A stretch of DNA of 56,795 bases from Mesorhizobium sp. LSHC420B00 (GTDB taxonomy: Bacteria; Pseudomonadota; Alphaproteobacteria; Rhizobiales; Rhizobiaceae): assembly GCF_000503055.1 (NCBI RefSeq), contig NZ_AYVY01000011.1, forward strand, positions 77,196 to 133,990, read 5' to 3'. Position 1 is the first letter of the stretch. Each line of letters starts with the position of its first letter. The position numbers and the translations under genes were made by a program. The notes below the pieces were generated by a model, which worked only from the letters and a program-made list of their open reading frames with translations, was not told where the DNA came from and searched no databases. Of this stretch, positions 46,804 to 56,795 are shown piece by piece.

Positions 46804-48987
46804 TTACAAAAAGCTTTGCGGGTCGATATCGACCTGGACCCGCACCGAGGCCCTTATCTTCGGTCCCTCGGCCAGCATGGTGCGGATGAACCCTTGCATG
46901 TCGGCGCGCCGCTCGCCCTGGATCAGTAGGCGAAAGCGATGGCGGCCGCCGATCAATGACAGCGGCGCCTCGGCCGGACCGAGGACGAACAGGTCGATGG
47001 CTTGCGGCGCGGCACGGCGCAGGCCGCGGGCGTGCCCTTCGGCTTCCGCCCGAGTCGCCGCGCTGACGATGACGCCGGCGAGCCGGCCGAAGGGCGGCAG
47101 CCCCGCCCGCTCGCGTTCGGCGATCTCGCGCTCGTAGAAGGCCTCGGCATCGCCGGAGACGATCGCCCGCATCACCGGGTGGTCGGGTTGGAAAGTCTGC
47201 AGCAGGCCAAGGCTCTTCTTGCCGGTGCGGCCGGCGCGGCCGGTCACCTGGCTGAGCAGTTGGAAGGTGCGCTCGGCGGCGCGTGGGTCGCCATTGGCCA
47301 GGCCGAGATCGGCATCGACGACACCGACGAGCGTCATGTTGGGGAAATTGTGGCCCTTGGCGACGAGTTGCGTGCCGATGACGATGTCGGCCTCGCCATT
47401 GGCTATGGCTTCGAGCTCGAGCCGCAGCCGCCGCACGCCGCCCATCAGGTCGGACGACAGTACGATGGTGCGGGCATCAGGGAAATGCGCGACGACCTCC
47501 TCGGCGATGCGCTCTACGCCCGGCCCGCAGGCGACCAGATGATCGAGCGTGCCACATTCCGGGCAGGCCTCGGGCCGGCGTTCATTGTGCCCGCAATGGT
47601 GGCAGACGAGCTGACCGCGAAAGCGGTGCTCGACCAGCCAGGCCGAGCAGACCGGACAGCCGAAGCGGTGGCCACAGACCCGGCAGAGCGTCAGCGGCGC
47701 ATAGCCGCGCCGGTTGAGAAACAGCAGCGACTGTTCCTTTCTTTCCAGCGTCTGCCGTATATGGCCGAGCAGTACAGGCGACAGGAAGCCGCCGCGTGCA
47801 GGCGGCGCACGGCGCATGTCGATCGTCTTGAGATCGGGAAGTGCCGCCTCGGCAAAGCGCGCCGAAAGCACCGCCCTGCTGTAGCGGCCCTGGCTGGCAT
47901 TGACCCGGCTTTCGACCGACGGTGTCGCCGAGGCGAGCACGACCGGAAACCCGCCGATATGGCCGCGCACCACGGCCATGTCGCGCGCGTTGTAAAAGAC
48001 GCGATCCTCCTGCTTGTAGGCGGGGTCGTGCTCTTCGTCGACGACGATCAGCCCAAGCTCCCTGAACGGCAGGAACAGCGCCGAGCGCGCGCCTGCGACC
48101 ACCCGCACGCCGCCTTCCGCCACCTGCCGCCAGACCTTTTCGCGCATTCTTGGCGGCAGGTCCGAGTGCCACTCAGCCGGCTTGGCGCCGAACCGCTCCT
48201 GAAAGCGCTCGAGGAAGGCGTGGGTCAGCGCGATTTCCGGCAGCAGGATCAACACTTGCGTGCCGCGATCGAGCGCGGCCGCAACCGCCTCGAAATAGAC
48301 CTCCGTCTTGCCGGATCCGGTTACACCGTCGAGCAGGGTGACGCCGAATATGCCGGCCGCGACATTGGCGCGCAGCATCTCGGCGGCATCGCTCTGGTCG
48401 GGCATCAGTGCCGGCACGGCGTAGCCGGGATCGGGTGCTGCGACCACCGGCCGCGGCGGGATCATCACCGTCTCGAATACCCCCTGCGCCCTCAGCCCGT
48501 CCACCACCGTCGACGACACGCCTGCCGCATGCGCCAGGCCCGACCGCGTCCAGGCGAGCCCACCTTCGGCCGTTTCCAGCACGCGCGTCCTCGCCTCCGT
48601 CATCCGGTCGGGCTTGGCGAAGGTGCGCTGCAGCCCTTCGATCCACGGCTCCGGATCGAACGCCTCCGGCGCCCTGAGCAGCATGCGCGCCACCATGCCG
48701 GGCGGCGACAGCGTGTACTGCGCCACCCAATCGACAAAACGCCGCATCGCGCGGTCGATCGGCGGGCAGTCGAAAACCTGCTCGATCGGCCGCAATTTCT
48801 TCGCGTCGACCTTTTCGACGGCGCCGTCCCAGACGATGCCGGCGACCTGGCGGGGCCCAAGCGGAACGCGCACGATCGAGCCCGGCACCATGCGCATGCC
48901 AGCCGGCACAGCATAGGTGTAGGGGCGCTCAGCAGGCATTGGGACCAGCACCGGTGCGGCCGCGACAAAGGGCGAATCTTCGATCAT
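46804..48987 (-). CDS. priA: primosomal protein N' (replication restart helicase)
   Basis: PriA (727 residues) recognises stalled forks and reloads the replicative helicase. The N-terminal 3'BD is divergent but present (about 1-110). The helicase core has Walker A GVTGSGKTEVYF, motif II VVDEEHDPAYKQED and RAGRTGKKSLGL. The zinc-binding segment between carries four CxxC pairs (CRVCGHRFGCPVCSAWL and CHHCGHNERRPEACPECG). The C-terminus ends RVQVDIDPQSFL. It diverges from the transaldolase gene across 90 bp. Confidence 0.95.
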   Translation of the reverse strand: MIEDSPFVAAAPVLVPMPAERPYTYAVPAGMRMVPGSIVRVPLGPRQVAGIVWDGAVEKVDAKKLRPIEQVFDCPPIDRAMRRFVDWVAQYTLSPPGMVARMLLRAPEAFDPEPWIEGLQRTFAKPDRMTEARTRVLETAEGGLAWTRSGLAHAAGVSSTVVDGLRAQGVFETVMIPPRPVVAAPDPGYAVPALMPDQSDAAEMLRANVAAGIFGVTLLDGVTGSGKTEVYFEAVAAALDRGTQVLILLPEIALTHAFLERFQERFGAKPAEWHSDLPPRMREKVWRQVAEGGVRVVAGARSALFLPFRELGLIVVDEEHDPAYKQEDRVFYNARDMAVVRGHIGGFPVVLASATPSVESRVNASQGRYSRAVLSARFAEAALPDLKTIDMRRAPPARGGFLSPVLLGHIRQTLERKEQSLLFLNRRGYAPLTLCRVCGHRFGCPVCSAWLVEHRFRGQLVCHHCGHNERRPEACPECGTLDHLVACGPGVERIAEEVVAHFPDARTIVLSSDLMGGVRRLRLELEAIANGEADIVIGTQLVAKGHNFPNMTLVGVVDADLGLANGDPRAAERTFQLLSQVTGRAGRTGKKSLGLLQTFQPDHPVMRAIVSGDAEAFYEREIAERERAGLPPFGRLAGVIVSAATRAEAEGHARGLRRAAPQAIDLFVLGPAEAPLSLIGGRHRFRLLIQGERRADMQGFIRTMLAEGPKIRASVRVQVDIDPQSFL

Positions 48988-49005
48988 GAGGCGTGACCTT
49001 GCCCC

Positions 49006-49027
49006 GACTTTGGTCTAGATCAAAGTC
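49006..49027. promoter_or_regulatory. putative FixK/FnrL box (anaerobox) in the priA/tal region
   Basis: The near-palindrome GACTTTG...CAAAGTC contains TTGGTCTAGATCAA (49010-49023), which matches the FNR-type consensus TTGAT-N4-ATCAA with one mismatch. It is centred about 62 bp before the tal start and 29 bp before the priA start. The regulation is inferred. Confidence 0.55.
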
Positions 49028-49036
49028 CGACCCCGA

Positions 49037-49055
49037 ATGTGCATGACCTGCACAT
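49037..49055. promoter_or_regulatory. 19-bp perfect palindrome upstream of tal
   Basis: ATGTGCA-TGACC-TGCACAT is a perfect inverted repeat 23 bp before the transaldolase start. Its position fits an operator overlapping the promoter or leader. The protein that binds it is unknown. Confidence 0.5.
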
Positions 49056-49077
49056 GAAAAATCTTCAGGAGACCGCC

Positions 49078-49731
49078 ATGAAATTTTTTGTCGACACCGC
49101 CGATGTCAAGGAAATCCGTGAGCTGAACGATTTGGGGCTGCTCGACGGCGTAACCACCAATCCGTCGCTGATCCTGAAATCGGGCGGCAAGATCGCCGAC
49201 GTCACCAGAGAGATCTGCGAGATCGTCAAGGGACCGGTCTCAGCCGAAGTCGTTGCCACCGAGTACAAGGATATGATGGCGGAGGCCAAGATCCTGGCCA
49301 GGATCGCCGACAATGTCTGCATCAAGGTGCCGCTGACGCTCGACGGCCTGAGAGCCTGCAAGGACATCCGGTCGGACGGCCGCATGGTCAACGTCACGCT
49401 GTGCTTCTCGGCCACCCAGGCGCTGCTCGCCGCCAAGGCCGGCGCCTCCTTCATCTCGCCCTTCGTCGGCCGCATCGACGACAGCGGTTGGGACGGCATG
49501 GAACTGATTGCCGATATCCGCACCATCTACGACAATTATGATTTCCAGACCGAAATCCTGACCGCTTCTGTGCGCACGGTGAACCATGTCAAACAGGCGG
49601 CGCTGATCGGCGCCGACGTCATCACCGCCCCGCCGGCGACGCTCAAGGCGCTGGTCAAGCACCCGCTGACCGACAAGGGCCTGGAGCAGTTTCTCGCCGA
49701 CTGGGCAAAGACCGGCCAGAAGATCGGCTGA
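49078..49731 (+). CDS. tal: transaldolase / fructose-6-phosphate aldolase-like (small TalC/FSA type)
   Basis: A 217-residue class I aldolase of the short TAL/FSA subfamily. It has [12 protein letters not shown] at the start, [10 protein letters not shown], the Schiff-base lysine in [38 protein letters not shown] and a C-terminal [15 protein letters not shown]. Such proteins act as transaldolase in the pentose-phosphate pathway or as fructose-6-phosphate aldolase; sequence alone does not separate them. The start after CAGGAG at 49078 gives the family length. Confidence 0.93.
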   Translation: MKFFVDTADVKEIRELNDLGLLDGVTTNPSLILKSGGKIADVTREICEIVKGPVSAEVVATEYKDMMAEAKILARIADNVCIKVPLTLDGLRACKDIRSDGRMVNVTLCFSATQALLAAKAGASFISPFVGRIDDSGWDGMELIADIRTIYDNYDFQTEILTASVRTVNHVKQAALIGADVITAPPATLKALVKHPLTDKGLEQFLADWAKTGQKIG

Positions 49732-49753
49732 AGCGAAATGTCCTACGTCGAAC

Positions 49754-49780
49754 AAAAAAGGCCGAGCAATCGGCCTTTTG
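49754..49780. terminator. bidirectional terminator between tal and lptE
   Basis: AAAAGGCCGA (49756-49765) pairs with TCGGCCTTTT (49770-49779) around GCAA. T-runs follow on both strands, so it can end tal from the left and lptE from the right. Confidence 0.88.
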
Positions 49781-49832
49781 CTGACAGCGCAATCCGCCAC
49801 AGACGGAGCGCTTCAATCCAGGATGGAAAGAC

Positions 49833-50400
49833 CTAGCTTGCCGCCGGCTTGCCGTGCTTGATCAGATCTTGGGCGATCGACAGCCGCAGCACATCCGCCA
49901 GTTCGCGCGCCGCGCGGTTCTCGGCGTCGATCTGCGCCCGATACGACGCGAATTCCTGGCGCGGCCTATCGTATGAGGACGGGATAGAGCGCTTGCCCCT
50001 CGCTATGACCGTGCCGGTCTTGGCATCGCTCAGCACATAGTTGGCGGTCAGCGTCACTGTGCCGGCGGTCGGCTCGTCCTCGTCGGTCGTGACCTGCTCG
50101 ATTGCCGCCGATTCGACGAGTTCGGAGACGCCGAGATCAAGCGAATAGACCGGCGAAGCAGGCTCGCCGGCGCCCTGGCCGAGCGCGAAGATCAGATTGT
50201 TGCGGACCTGCTGGGCGTAGCGGGTCTTGACCGGCTTGACCGAGATCGATGCCAGTTCGGCAGCAGCGCCGACCTGAGAGCCGGCGATCAGCGGCGCGCT
50301 TGAATAGAGCGGCCGCACCGTGCAGGCGGAAACCAGCGCCACCGAAGCGAGCAGCCCGTAGAGCATGATACGGCGCGGCGTCAGCTCCGCTTTTTTCGGA

Positions 50401-50414
<14 letters not shown>
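49833..50414 (-). CDS. lptE: LPS-assembly lipoprotein LptE
   Basis: A 193-residue outer-membrane lipoprotein that plugs LptD and helps insert LPS. Signal residues 1-30 end in the lipobox VSAC with Cys31; the n-region is unusually long and carries two Lys and two Arg. The body ([52 protein letters not shown]) matches the rhizobial LptE type. It overlaps leuS by 14 bp. In many Rhizobiales holA follows; here a terminator and tal follow instead. Confidence 0.85.
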
Positions 50415-53025
<2,611 letters not shown>

Positions 53026-53171
53026 CGGGTGTTTTTCACTTAAAAGCATGCGCGAGCCGCCGGACAATGCCCGGGCGGCTCAGGAAATGTCGTCGCGGTG
53101 TTCACCATGGATTACCGGACCCGTCAACTGCGGCGATCCGGCGAAAAGCCAAACACAGGCAGGATATAGGC

Positions 53172-53834
53172 ATGGCGAGCGCCGTCGAACAGCTTTTCAC
53201 CGTCAAGGCAAGGATCGCCACTGCCGAGCGCGAGGCCGGACGCGAGGCCGGGGCGGTGACGCTGGTTGCGGTCTCGAAAACCTTCGATGCCACCGATATC
53301 CGTCCGGTTATCGAGGCCGGCCAGCGCGTCTTCGGCGAGAACCGCGTCCAGGAGGCGCAAGCCAAGTGGCCGGCGCTGAAGGAAGCTTTCCCCGACATCG
53401 AGCTGCACCTGATCGGGCCGTTGCAATCGAACAAGGCAAAGGAAGCGGTGGCGCTGTTCGACGTCATCGAAACCGTCGACCGTGAAAAGATCGCCGCCGA
53501 ACTCGGCAAGGAAATCGCCAGGCAGGGCAGGACGCCAAGGCTCTACGTCCAGGTCAACACCGGCTCGGAGCCGCAAAAGGCCGGCATCGAGCCGCGCGAG
53601 GCCGTCGCCTTCGTGGCCCGCTGCCGCTCGGTTCACGCCCTCGCCATCGAAGGGCTGATGTGCATTCCGCCGGCGGACGAGAACCCCGGTCCGCATTTCG
53701 CGCTGCTAGAAAAGCTTGGGCTTGAGGCCGGCGTTGACAAGCTCTCTATGGGCATGTCCGGCGACTACGAAACGGCGATCGCCTTCGGCGCGACAAGTGT
53801 CAGGGTTGGATCGGCGATTTTCGGCGCCAGATGA
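53172..53834 (+). CDS. PLP homeostasis protein (YggS/PLPBP family)
   Basis: A 220-residue PLP-binding protein with an alanine-racemase-like N-terminal barrel but no racemase activity; relatives keep vitamin B6 and amino-acid pools in balance. The PLP lysine is in TLVAVSKTFDATDI (about residue 36). GENRVQEAQAKWPAL, LHLIGPLQSNKAKEAV, CIPPADENP and LSMGMSGDYETAI complete the family pattern. It diverges from leuS across 146 bp. Confidence 0.93.
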   Translation: MASAVEQLFTVKARIATAEREAGREAGAVTLVAVSKTFDATDIRPVIEAGQRVFGENRVQEAQAKWPALKEAFPDIELHLIGPLQSNKAKEAVALFDVIETVDREKIAAELGKEIARQGRTPRLYVQVNTGSEPQKAGIEPREAVAFVARCRSVHALAIEGLMCIPPADENPGPHFALLEKLGLEAGVDKLSMGMSGDYETAIAFGATSVRVGSAIFGAR

Positions 53835-53883
53835 GGCGCAGCCGGCCTTAGGCCACAGGCTGACGCTGACTATGCCAGCAATA

Positions 53884-53903
53884 GAAACGGAACGTTTCGT
53901 TCC
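53884..53903. promoter_or_regulatory. interleaved palindromes upstream of the aldo/keto reductase
   Basis: The 20 bases GAAACGGAACGTTTCGTTCC contain two perfect palindromes: GAAACG-GAA-CGTTTC (53884-53898) and GGAACG-TTT-CGTTCC (53889-53903), offset by 5 bp. The arrangement suits binding of two dimers of a TetR-type repressor. TATA follows at 53904-53908. No TetR gene is adjacent in this window. Confidence 0.6.
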
Positions 53904-53941
53904 TATATGGTTCGAGTTATCCCAAAGCCTCTGGAGCCACC

Positions 53942-54991
53942 ATGCGTTACAATCAACTTGGAAATACGGGGATGTTCGTCTCCGAACTTTGCCTCGGTAC
54001 GATGACATTCGGCGCGGCCGGCGAGAATGCCCAATGGGGCCTGATCGCCAGCCTCGACCAGAAGGGCGTCGACGAGATCGTCGCCCGCTCGCTCGCCGCC
54101 GGCGTCAATTTCTTCGACACGGCGGATGTCTATTCCTTCGGCGCCTCGGAACGGCTTCTCGGCCAGTCGCTGAGAAATCTCGGCGTCAATCGGCAGGACG
54201 TGATCATCGCCACCAAGGTTCACGGCGCCATGGGCGGCGGCCCGAACCAGCGCGGTTCTTCGCGCGGCCATATCATGGATTCGGTCGAAGGTAGCCTCGA
54301 ACGGCTGCAGCTGGACCATATCGATCTCTATCAGCTGCACGGCACCGACACGGTCACGCCGATAGACGAAACGCTGCGGGCGCTCGACGACCTGGTTGCC
54401 GCTGGCAAGGTCCGCTATGTCGGCGTCTCGAACTGGCAGGCCTGGCGCATCGCCAAGGCGTTGGGTATTGCCGAGCGCAAGGGCTTTGCCCGTTTCGAAA
54501 CCGTCCAATCGTATTACTCGATCGCTGGCCGCGATCTCGAGCGCGAGATCGTGCCGCTGCTCAACGAGGAGAAGCTCGGGCTGATGGTCTGGTCACCGAT
54601 GGCGGGCGGCCTGCTCTCGGGCAAGTACGGACCCGGTGCCCCCGGCAATGGCGAAGGTCGCCGCGCCAGCTTCAATTTCCCGCCGGTCAATGAGGACCGT
54701 GCCTGGGCAGCGGTCGCCGTCATGCGCGAGATCGCCGCCCAGCACGGCGTCAGCGTCGCCACGGTGGCGCTCGGCTTTGTCCTGGCCAAACCGTTCGTGA
54801 TGAGCGTCATCATCGGCGCCAGCCGCATGGACCAGTTGGAACAGAACCTTGCGGCGACCGAGTTGAAGCTCGATGCCGACGATCTTGCTCGTCTCGACGA
54901 AGTCAGCGCGCTCCCGCCCGAATATCCGGGCTGGATGCTCGAACGCCAGGCGGCGGGCCGCAGGCCGGCGCCGTTCACGCCAAAGAAGTAG
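53942..54991 (+). CDS. aldo/keto reductase
   Basis: A 349-residue NADPH-dependent AKR (TIM barrel). The catalytic tetrad can be read as Asp and Tyr in FFDTADVYSFG, Lys in IIATKVHGAM and His in DLYQLHGTD. The C-terminal cofactor loop is VIIGASRMDQLEQNLAA. It resembles the YajO/GST-69-type reductases of stress or sugar-aldehyde metabolism; the substrate is unknown. The start at 53942 is the first ATG and gives MRYNQLGNTG. Interleaved palindromes upstream suggest tight, inducible control. Confidence 0.9.
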   Translation: MRYNQLGNTGMFVSELCLGTMTFGAAGENAQWGLIASLDQKGVDEIVARSLAAGVNFFDTADVYSFGASERLLGQSLRNLGVNRQDVIIATKVHGAMGGGPNQRGSSRGHIMDSVEGSLERLQLDHIDLYQLHGTDTVTPIDETLRALDDLVAAGKVRYVGVSNWQAWRIAKALGIAERKGFARFETVQSYYSIAGRDLEREIVPLLNEEKLGLMVWSPMAGGLLSGKYGPGAPGNGEGRRASFNFPPVNEDRAWAAVAVMREIAAQHGVSVATVALGFVLAKPFVMSVIIGASRMDQLEQNLAATELKLDADDLARLDEVSALPPEYPGWMLERQAAGRRPAPFTPKK

Positions 54992-55022
54992 TTCCTTGTC
55001 GACGTGACATTTCGGCAGCCAA

Positions 55023-55048
55023 ATTCGGGAGCCAAGTGGCTCCCGAAT
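55023..55048. terminator. hairpin between the convergent AKR and LysR genes
   Basis: A perfect 11-bp stem, ATTCGGGAGCC with GGCTCCCGAAT around AAGT. The T-run is weak on both strands, but the position between two stops suggests a shared terminator. Confidence 0.6.
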
Positions 55049-55058
55049 GCCTTCCGCT

Positions 55059-55967
55059 TCAGCCCAGCCGCGCGGTTTCGGCCAGGAAATCTAAAATGGC
55101 CCGTACCCGCGCCGGCAAATGCTTGCCTTGGCCGACATAAACCGCATGGGTCAGTTCCTCGTCGCCGGGGTTGAACTCTTCCAGCAGCGGCAGCAGCCGG
55201 CCGGCGGCAATGTCGGCCTCCACGTGCCAGCGTGCCAGCCGGGCGATGCCCGCCCCTGAGAGCGCCATCAACCGCATCGCCTCGCCGTCGCTGACCAGCG
55301 TGTTTCCAACGATCGATATGGTGATCGGCTTGCCGGCCGCGTCGACAAAAGGCCAGCCCTCGACGTGGCGCACGAAACAGAAGCCCATCCGGTTGTGACG
55401 ATCGAGATCGGCGGGCGTCTTGGGTGTGCCACGCGCTTCGAGATACGATGGCGCGGCAACGACGACCACCCGGCTCTGCCCGAGCTTGCGCGCCACTAGC
55501 CGTGATTCGCCGAGCGGGCCGGCACGTATGGCGACGTCGGCGCGCTCCTCCATCAGGTCGATAACACTGTCGGTCAACACCAGATCGACCGAGATTTCGG
55601 GGTATCGTTCTAGAAAACGCGGCAAAAGCGGGATCAGCCGGTGCTGCCCGAAAGGCACGTAGCTATTGATCCGCAGCCGGCCACGCGGCGCGGCACCCGC
55701 CGCTGCCTCGCGCTCGGCTACCGCCATGTCGGCCAGGATGCGCACGCCGCTGTCGAAGAAGGCCGCCCCTTCCGGGGTCAGTCGCAGCTTGCGCGTCGAG
55801 CGGATGACCAGCCGGGCGCCAAGACGCCCCTCCAGCCGCGCGATCAGCTTGCTAACCGCCGACGGGCTCATGCGCAGCGCACGTGCAGCGGCCGAAAAGC
55901 TGCCGGCCTCGACGACGCGGACGAACACTTCGATCTCGCCGGAGCGGTTGATGTCGGGCCTGGCCAT
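55059..55967 (-). CDS. LysR-family transcriptional regulator
   Basis: A 302-residue LysR regulator. The winged helix is EVFVRVVEAGSFSAAARALRMSPSAVSKLIARLEGRLG (about 11-48, landmark) and the effector domain follows (GRLRINSYVPFGQHRLIPLLPRFLERYPEISVDL). The group is that of the PA0477/DmlR-like regulators with a GFCFVRHVEGWPF type middle. MARPDINR at 55967 is taken as start, as the upstream frame has no LysR sequence. It diverges from the MFS gene across 136 bp and probably controls it. Confidence 0.9.
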   Translation of the reverse strand: MARPDINRSGEIEVFVRVVEAGSFSAAARALRMSPSAVSKLIARLEGRLGARLVIRSTRKLRLTPEGAAFFDSGVRILADMAVAEREAAAGAAPRGRLRINSYVPFGQHRLIPLLPRFLERYPEISVDLVLTDSVIDLMEERADVAIRAGPLGESRLVARKLGQSRVVVVAAPSYLEARGTPKTPADLDRHNRMGFCFVRHVEGWPFVDAAGKPITISIVGNTLVSDGEAMRLMALSGAGIARLARWHVEADIAAGRLLPLLEEFNPGDEELTHAVYVGQGKHLPARVRAILDFLAETARLG

Positions 55968-55969
55968 TG

Positions 55970-55984
55970 GTGAATCTATTTCAC
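55970..55984. promoter_or_regulatory. short palindrome at the LysR start
   Basis: GTGAA-TCTAT-TTCAC directly precedes the LysR start codon and lies in the region shared with the MFS gene. It may be an autoregulatory site or chance. Confidence 0.3.
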
Positions 55985-56103
55985 AGGCAATGTGCCCTAG
56001 GCAAGGCTGGTTCACAGTTCGGTGCATCACGATCTTTCGGGCCGGGCGTGAGAGGACACGGCGCCCGTCGTCGAAACTGGCCGTCATCGAAGTGGGAACC
56101 GCC

Positions 56104-56795
56104 ATGCCTCTTGCTCTCTACGCTCTTGCCGCCGGCGCCTTCGGTATTGGCGTCACCGAATTCGTCATCATGGGCCTGCTGCTCGACGTCAGCACCGATC
56201 TCGGCGTCTCGATCTCAGCTGCCGGTCAACTGATTTCCGGCTATGCGCTGGGCGTCGTCATCGGCGCGCCGCTGCTGACGATCGCCACCGGCCGGTGGCC
56301 GCGCAAGACCGTGCTTCTGGCGCTGATGGCAATCTTCACGCTAGGCAACCTCGCGTGCGCGCTGGCCCCAGACTACTGGACGCTGATGGGTGCGCGCGTG
56401 CTCACCGCCTTCGCCCACGGCACCTTCTTCGGCGTCGGCTCGGTCGTGGCGACCGGGCTGGTGGCGCCCAACAAGAAGGCATCGGCGATCGCCCTGATGT
56501 TCACCGGCCTGACCATCGCCAACATCCTCGGCGTCCCCTTCGGAACATGGCTCGGCCAGGCCTTCGGCTGGCGCGCGACCTTCTGGGCGGTGACCCTGGT
56601 CGGCATGGTCGCTTTCGCCATCATCCTGCTGCTGGTGCCGCGCAGCCAGACAGCGCCTGAGCAAAGCAATTTGCGCGCCGATCTCGCCGTGCTCGGCCGC
56701 ACGCCCGTCCTGCTTGGCTTTGCCACCACCGTGCTCGGCTATGCCGGCGTCTTCGCCGTCTTCACCTACATCGCCCCGTTGCTGACCGAGATCAC
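56104..56795 (+). CDS. MFS transporter (partial, runs off the window)
   Basis: The first 230 codons of a DHA1-type efflux transporter. Seven hydrophobic segments are visible, with helix 1 GAFGIGVTEFVIMGLLLDVS, the loop motif TGRWPRKTVLL, and the motif C region ALMFTGLTIANILGVPFGTWLGQAFGWRATFW. The pattern is that of the arabinose/sugar efflux and AraJ/YdhP group; the substrate is unknown. The frame is open to the last base, so the C-terminal half lies beyond the window. It diverges from the LysR gene. Confidence 0.88.
   Translation, partial: MPLALYALAAGAFGIGVTEFVIMGLLLDVSTDLGVSISAAGQLISGYALGVVIGAPLLTIATGRWPRKTVLLALMAIFTLGNLACALAPDYWTLMGARVLTAFAHGTFFGVGSVVATGLVAPNKKASAIALMFTGLTIANILGVPFGTWLGQAFGWRATFWAVTLVGMVAFAIILLLVPRSQTAPEQSNLRADLAVLGRTPVLLGFATTVLGYAGVFAVFTYIAPLLTEI

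Overview
The window is GC-rich chromosomal DNA from an alphaproteobacterium of the Rhizobiales, most like Mesorhizobium. The evidence is the protein sequences themselves, the gene order obgE-proB-proA-nadD and rsfS-rlmH-envC-ctpA-yibQ-rppH, an F1-only atp operon (atpHAGDC), the leuS-lptE pair, and two copies of a 158-bp RIME-like palindromic repeat of the kind scattered through rhizobial genomes. The species is inferred, not proven. I annotate 56 protein genes, one tRNA, and a set of repeats, terminators and operator-like palindromes.

Layout. 0.1-2.9 kb: mmsA (methylmalonate-semialdehyde dehydrogenase) divergent from a LysR regulator, with a 97-bp tandem duplication of the mmsA 3' end at the window edge. 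2.9-5.5 kb: alanine catabolism (alr, dadA). 5.5-11.3 kb: RNA and cell-envelope maintenance (rppH, divergent polysaccharide deacetylase, ctpA, envC-like, rlmH, rsfS). 11.4-13.6 kb: an MscS channel and an MFS exporter that separate rsfS from nadD. 13.7-18.0 kb: nadD, proA, proB, obgE. 18.2-21.4 kb: an EEP-family phosphodiesterase, a GNAT enzyme, rpmA, an rplU gene with a fused helix-hairpin-helix tail, and tRNA-Ser(CGA). 21.4-26.8 kb: an accessory-looking stretch after the tRNA (DUF1326/DUF2182 metal-handling candidates, a membrane protein with a TetR regulator, a Tat-exported Arg-rich protein, a haloacetate-dehalogenase-like hydrolase, a small lipoprotein), followed by recQ.

29.0-39.0 kb is a complete uronate module. 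A leftward operon of eight genes (uxaC, TRAP transporter dctP-dctQ-dctM, GntR regulator, kduI, kduD, kdgF) diverges from uxuB-uxuA. The 175-bp gap between them holds one long inverted repeat that probably serves both sides. Together the genes would import hexuronates and unsaturated monouronates and convert them to 2-keto-3-deoxygluconate (KDG). The KDG kinase and aldolase are not in the window.

39.0-45.9 kb: a signal-peptidase-I-like protein whose catalytic lysine position is glutamine, then the atpHAGDC operon with an unusual heptamer-repeat hairpin between atpD and atpC. 46.0-56.8 kb: a vapBC toxin-antitoxin pair, priA, a small transaldolase with a FixK/FnrL-like box upstream, lptE-leuS, the PLP homeostasis protein YggS, an aldo/keto reductase behind interleaved palindromes, a LysR regulator, and an MFS transporter cut by the window end.

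The observations most worth following are the LepB paralogue lacking its lysine, the heptamer arrays in the atp operon, the candidate small RNA upstream of recQ, the L21 fusion, the DUF1326-DUF2182 pair, and the palindromes in the uxaC/uxuB and priA/tal promoter regions. I saw no CRISPR array, transposase, integrase or prophage gene.
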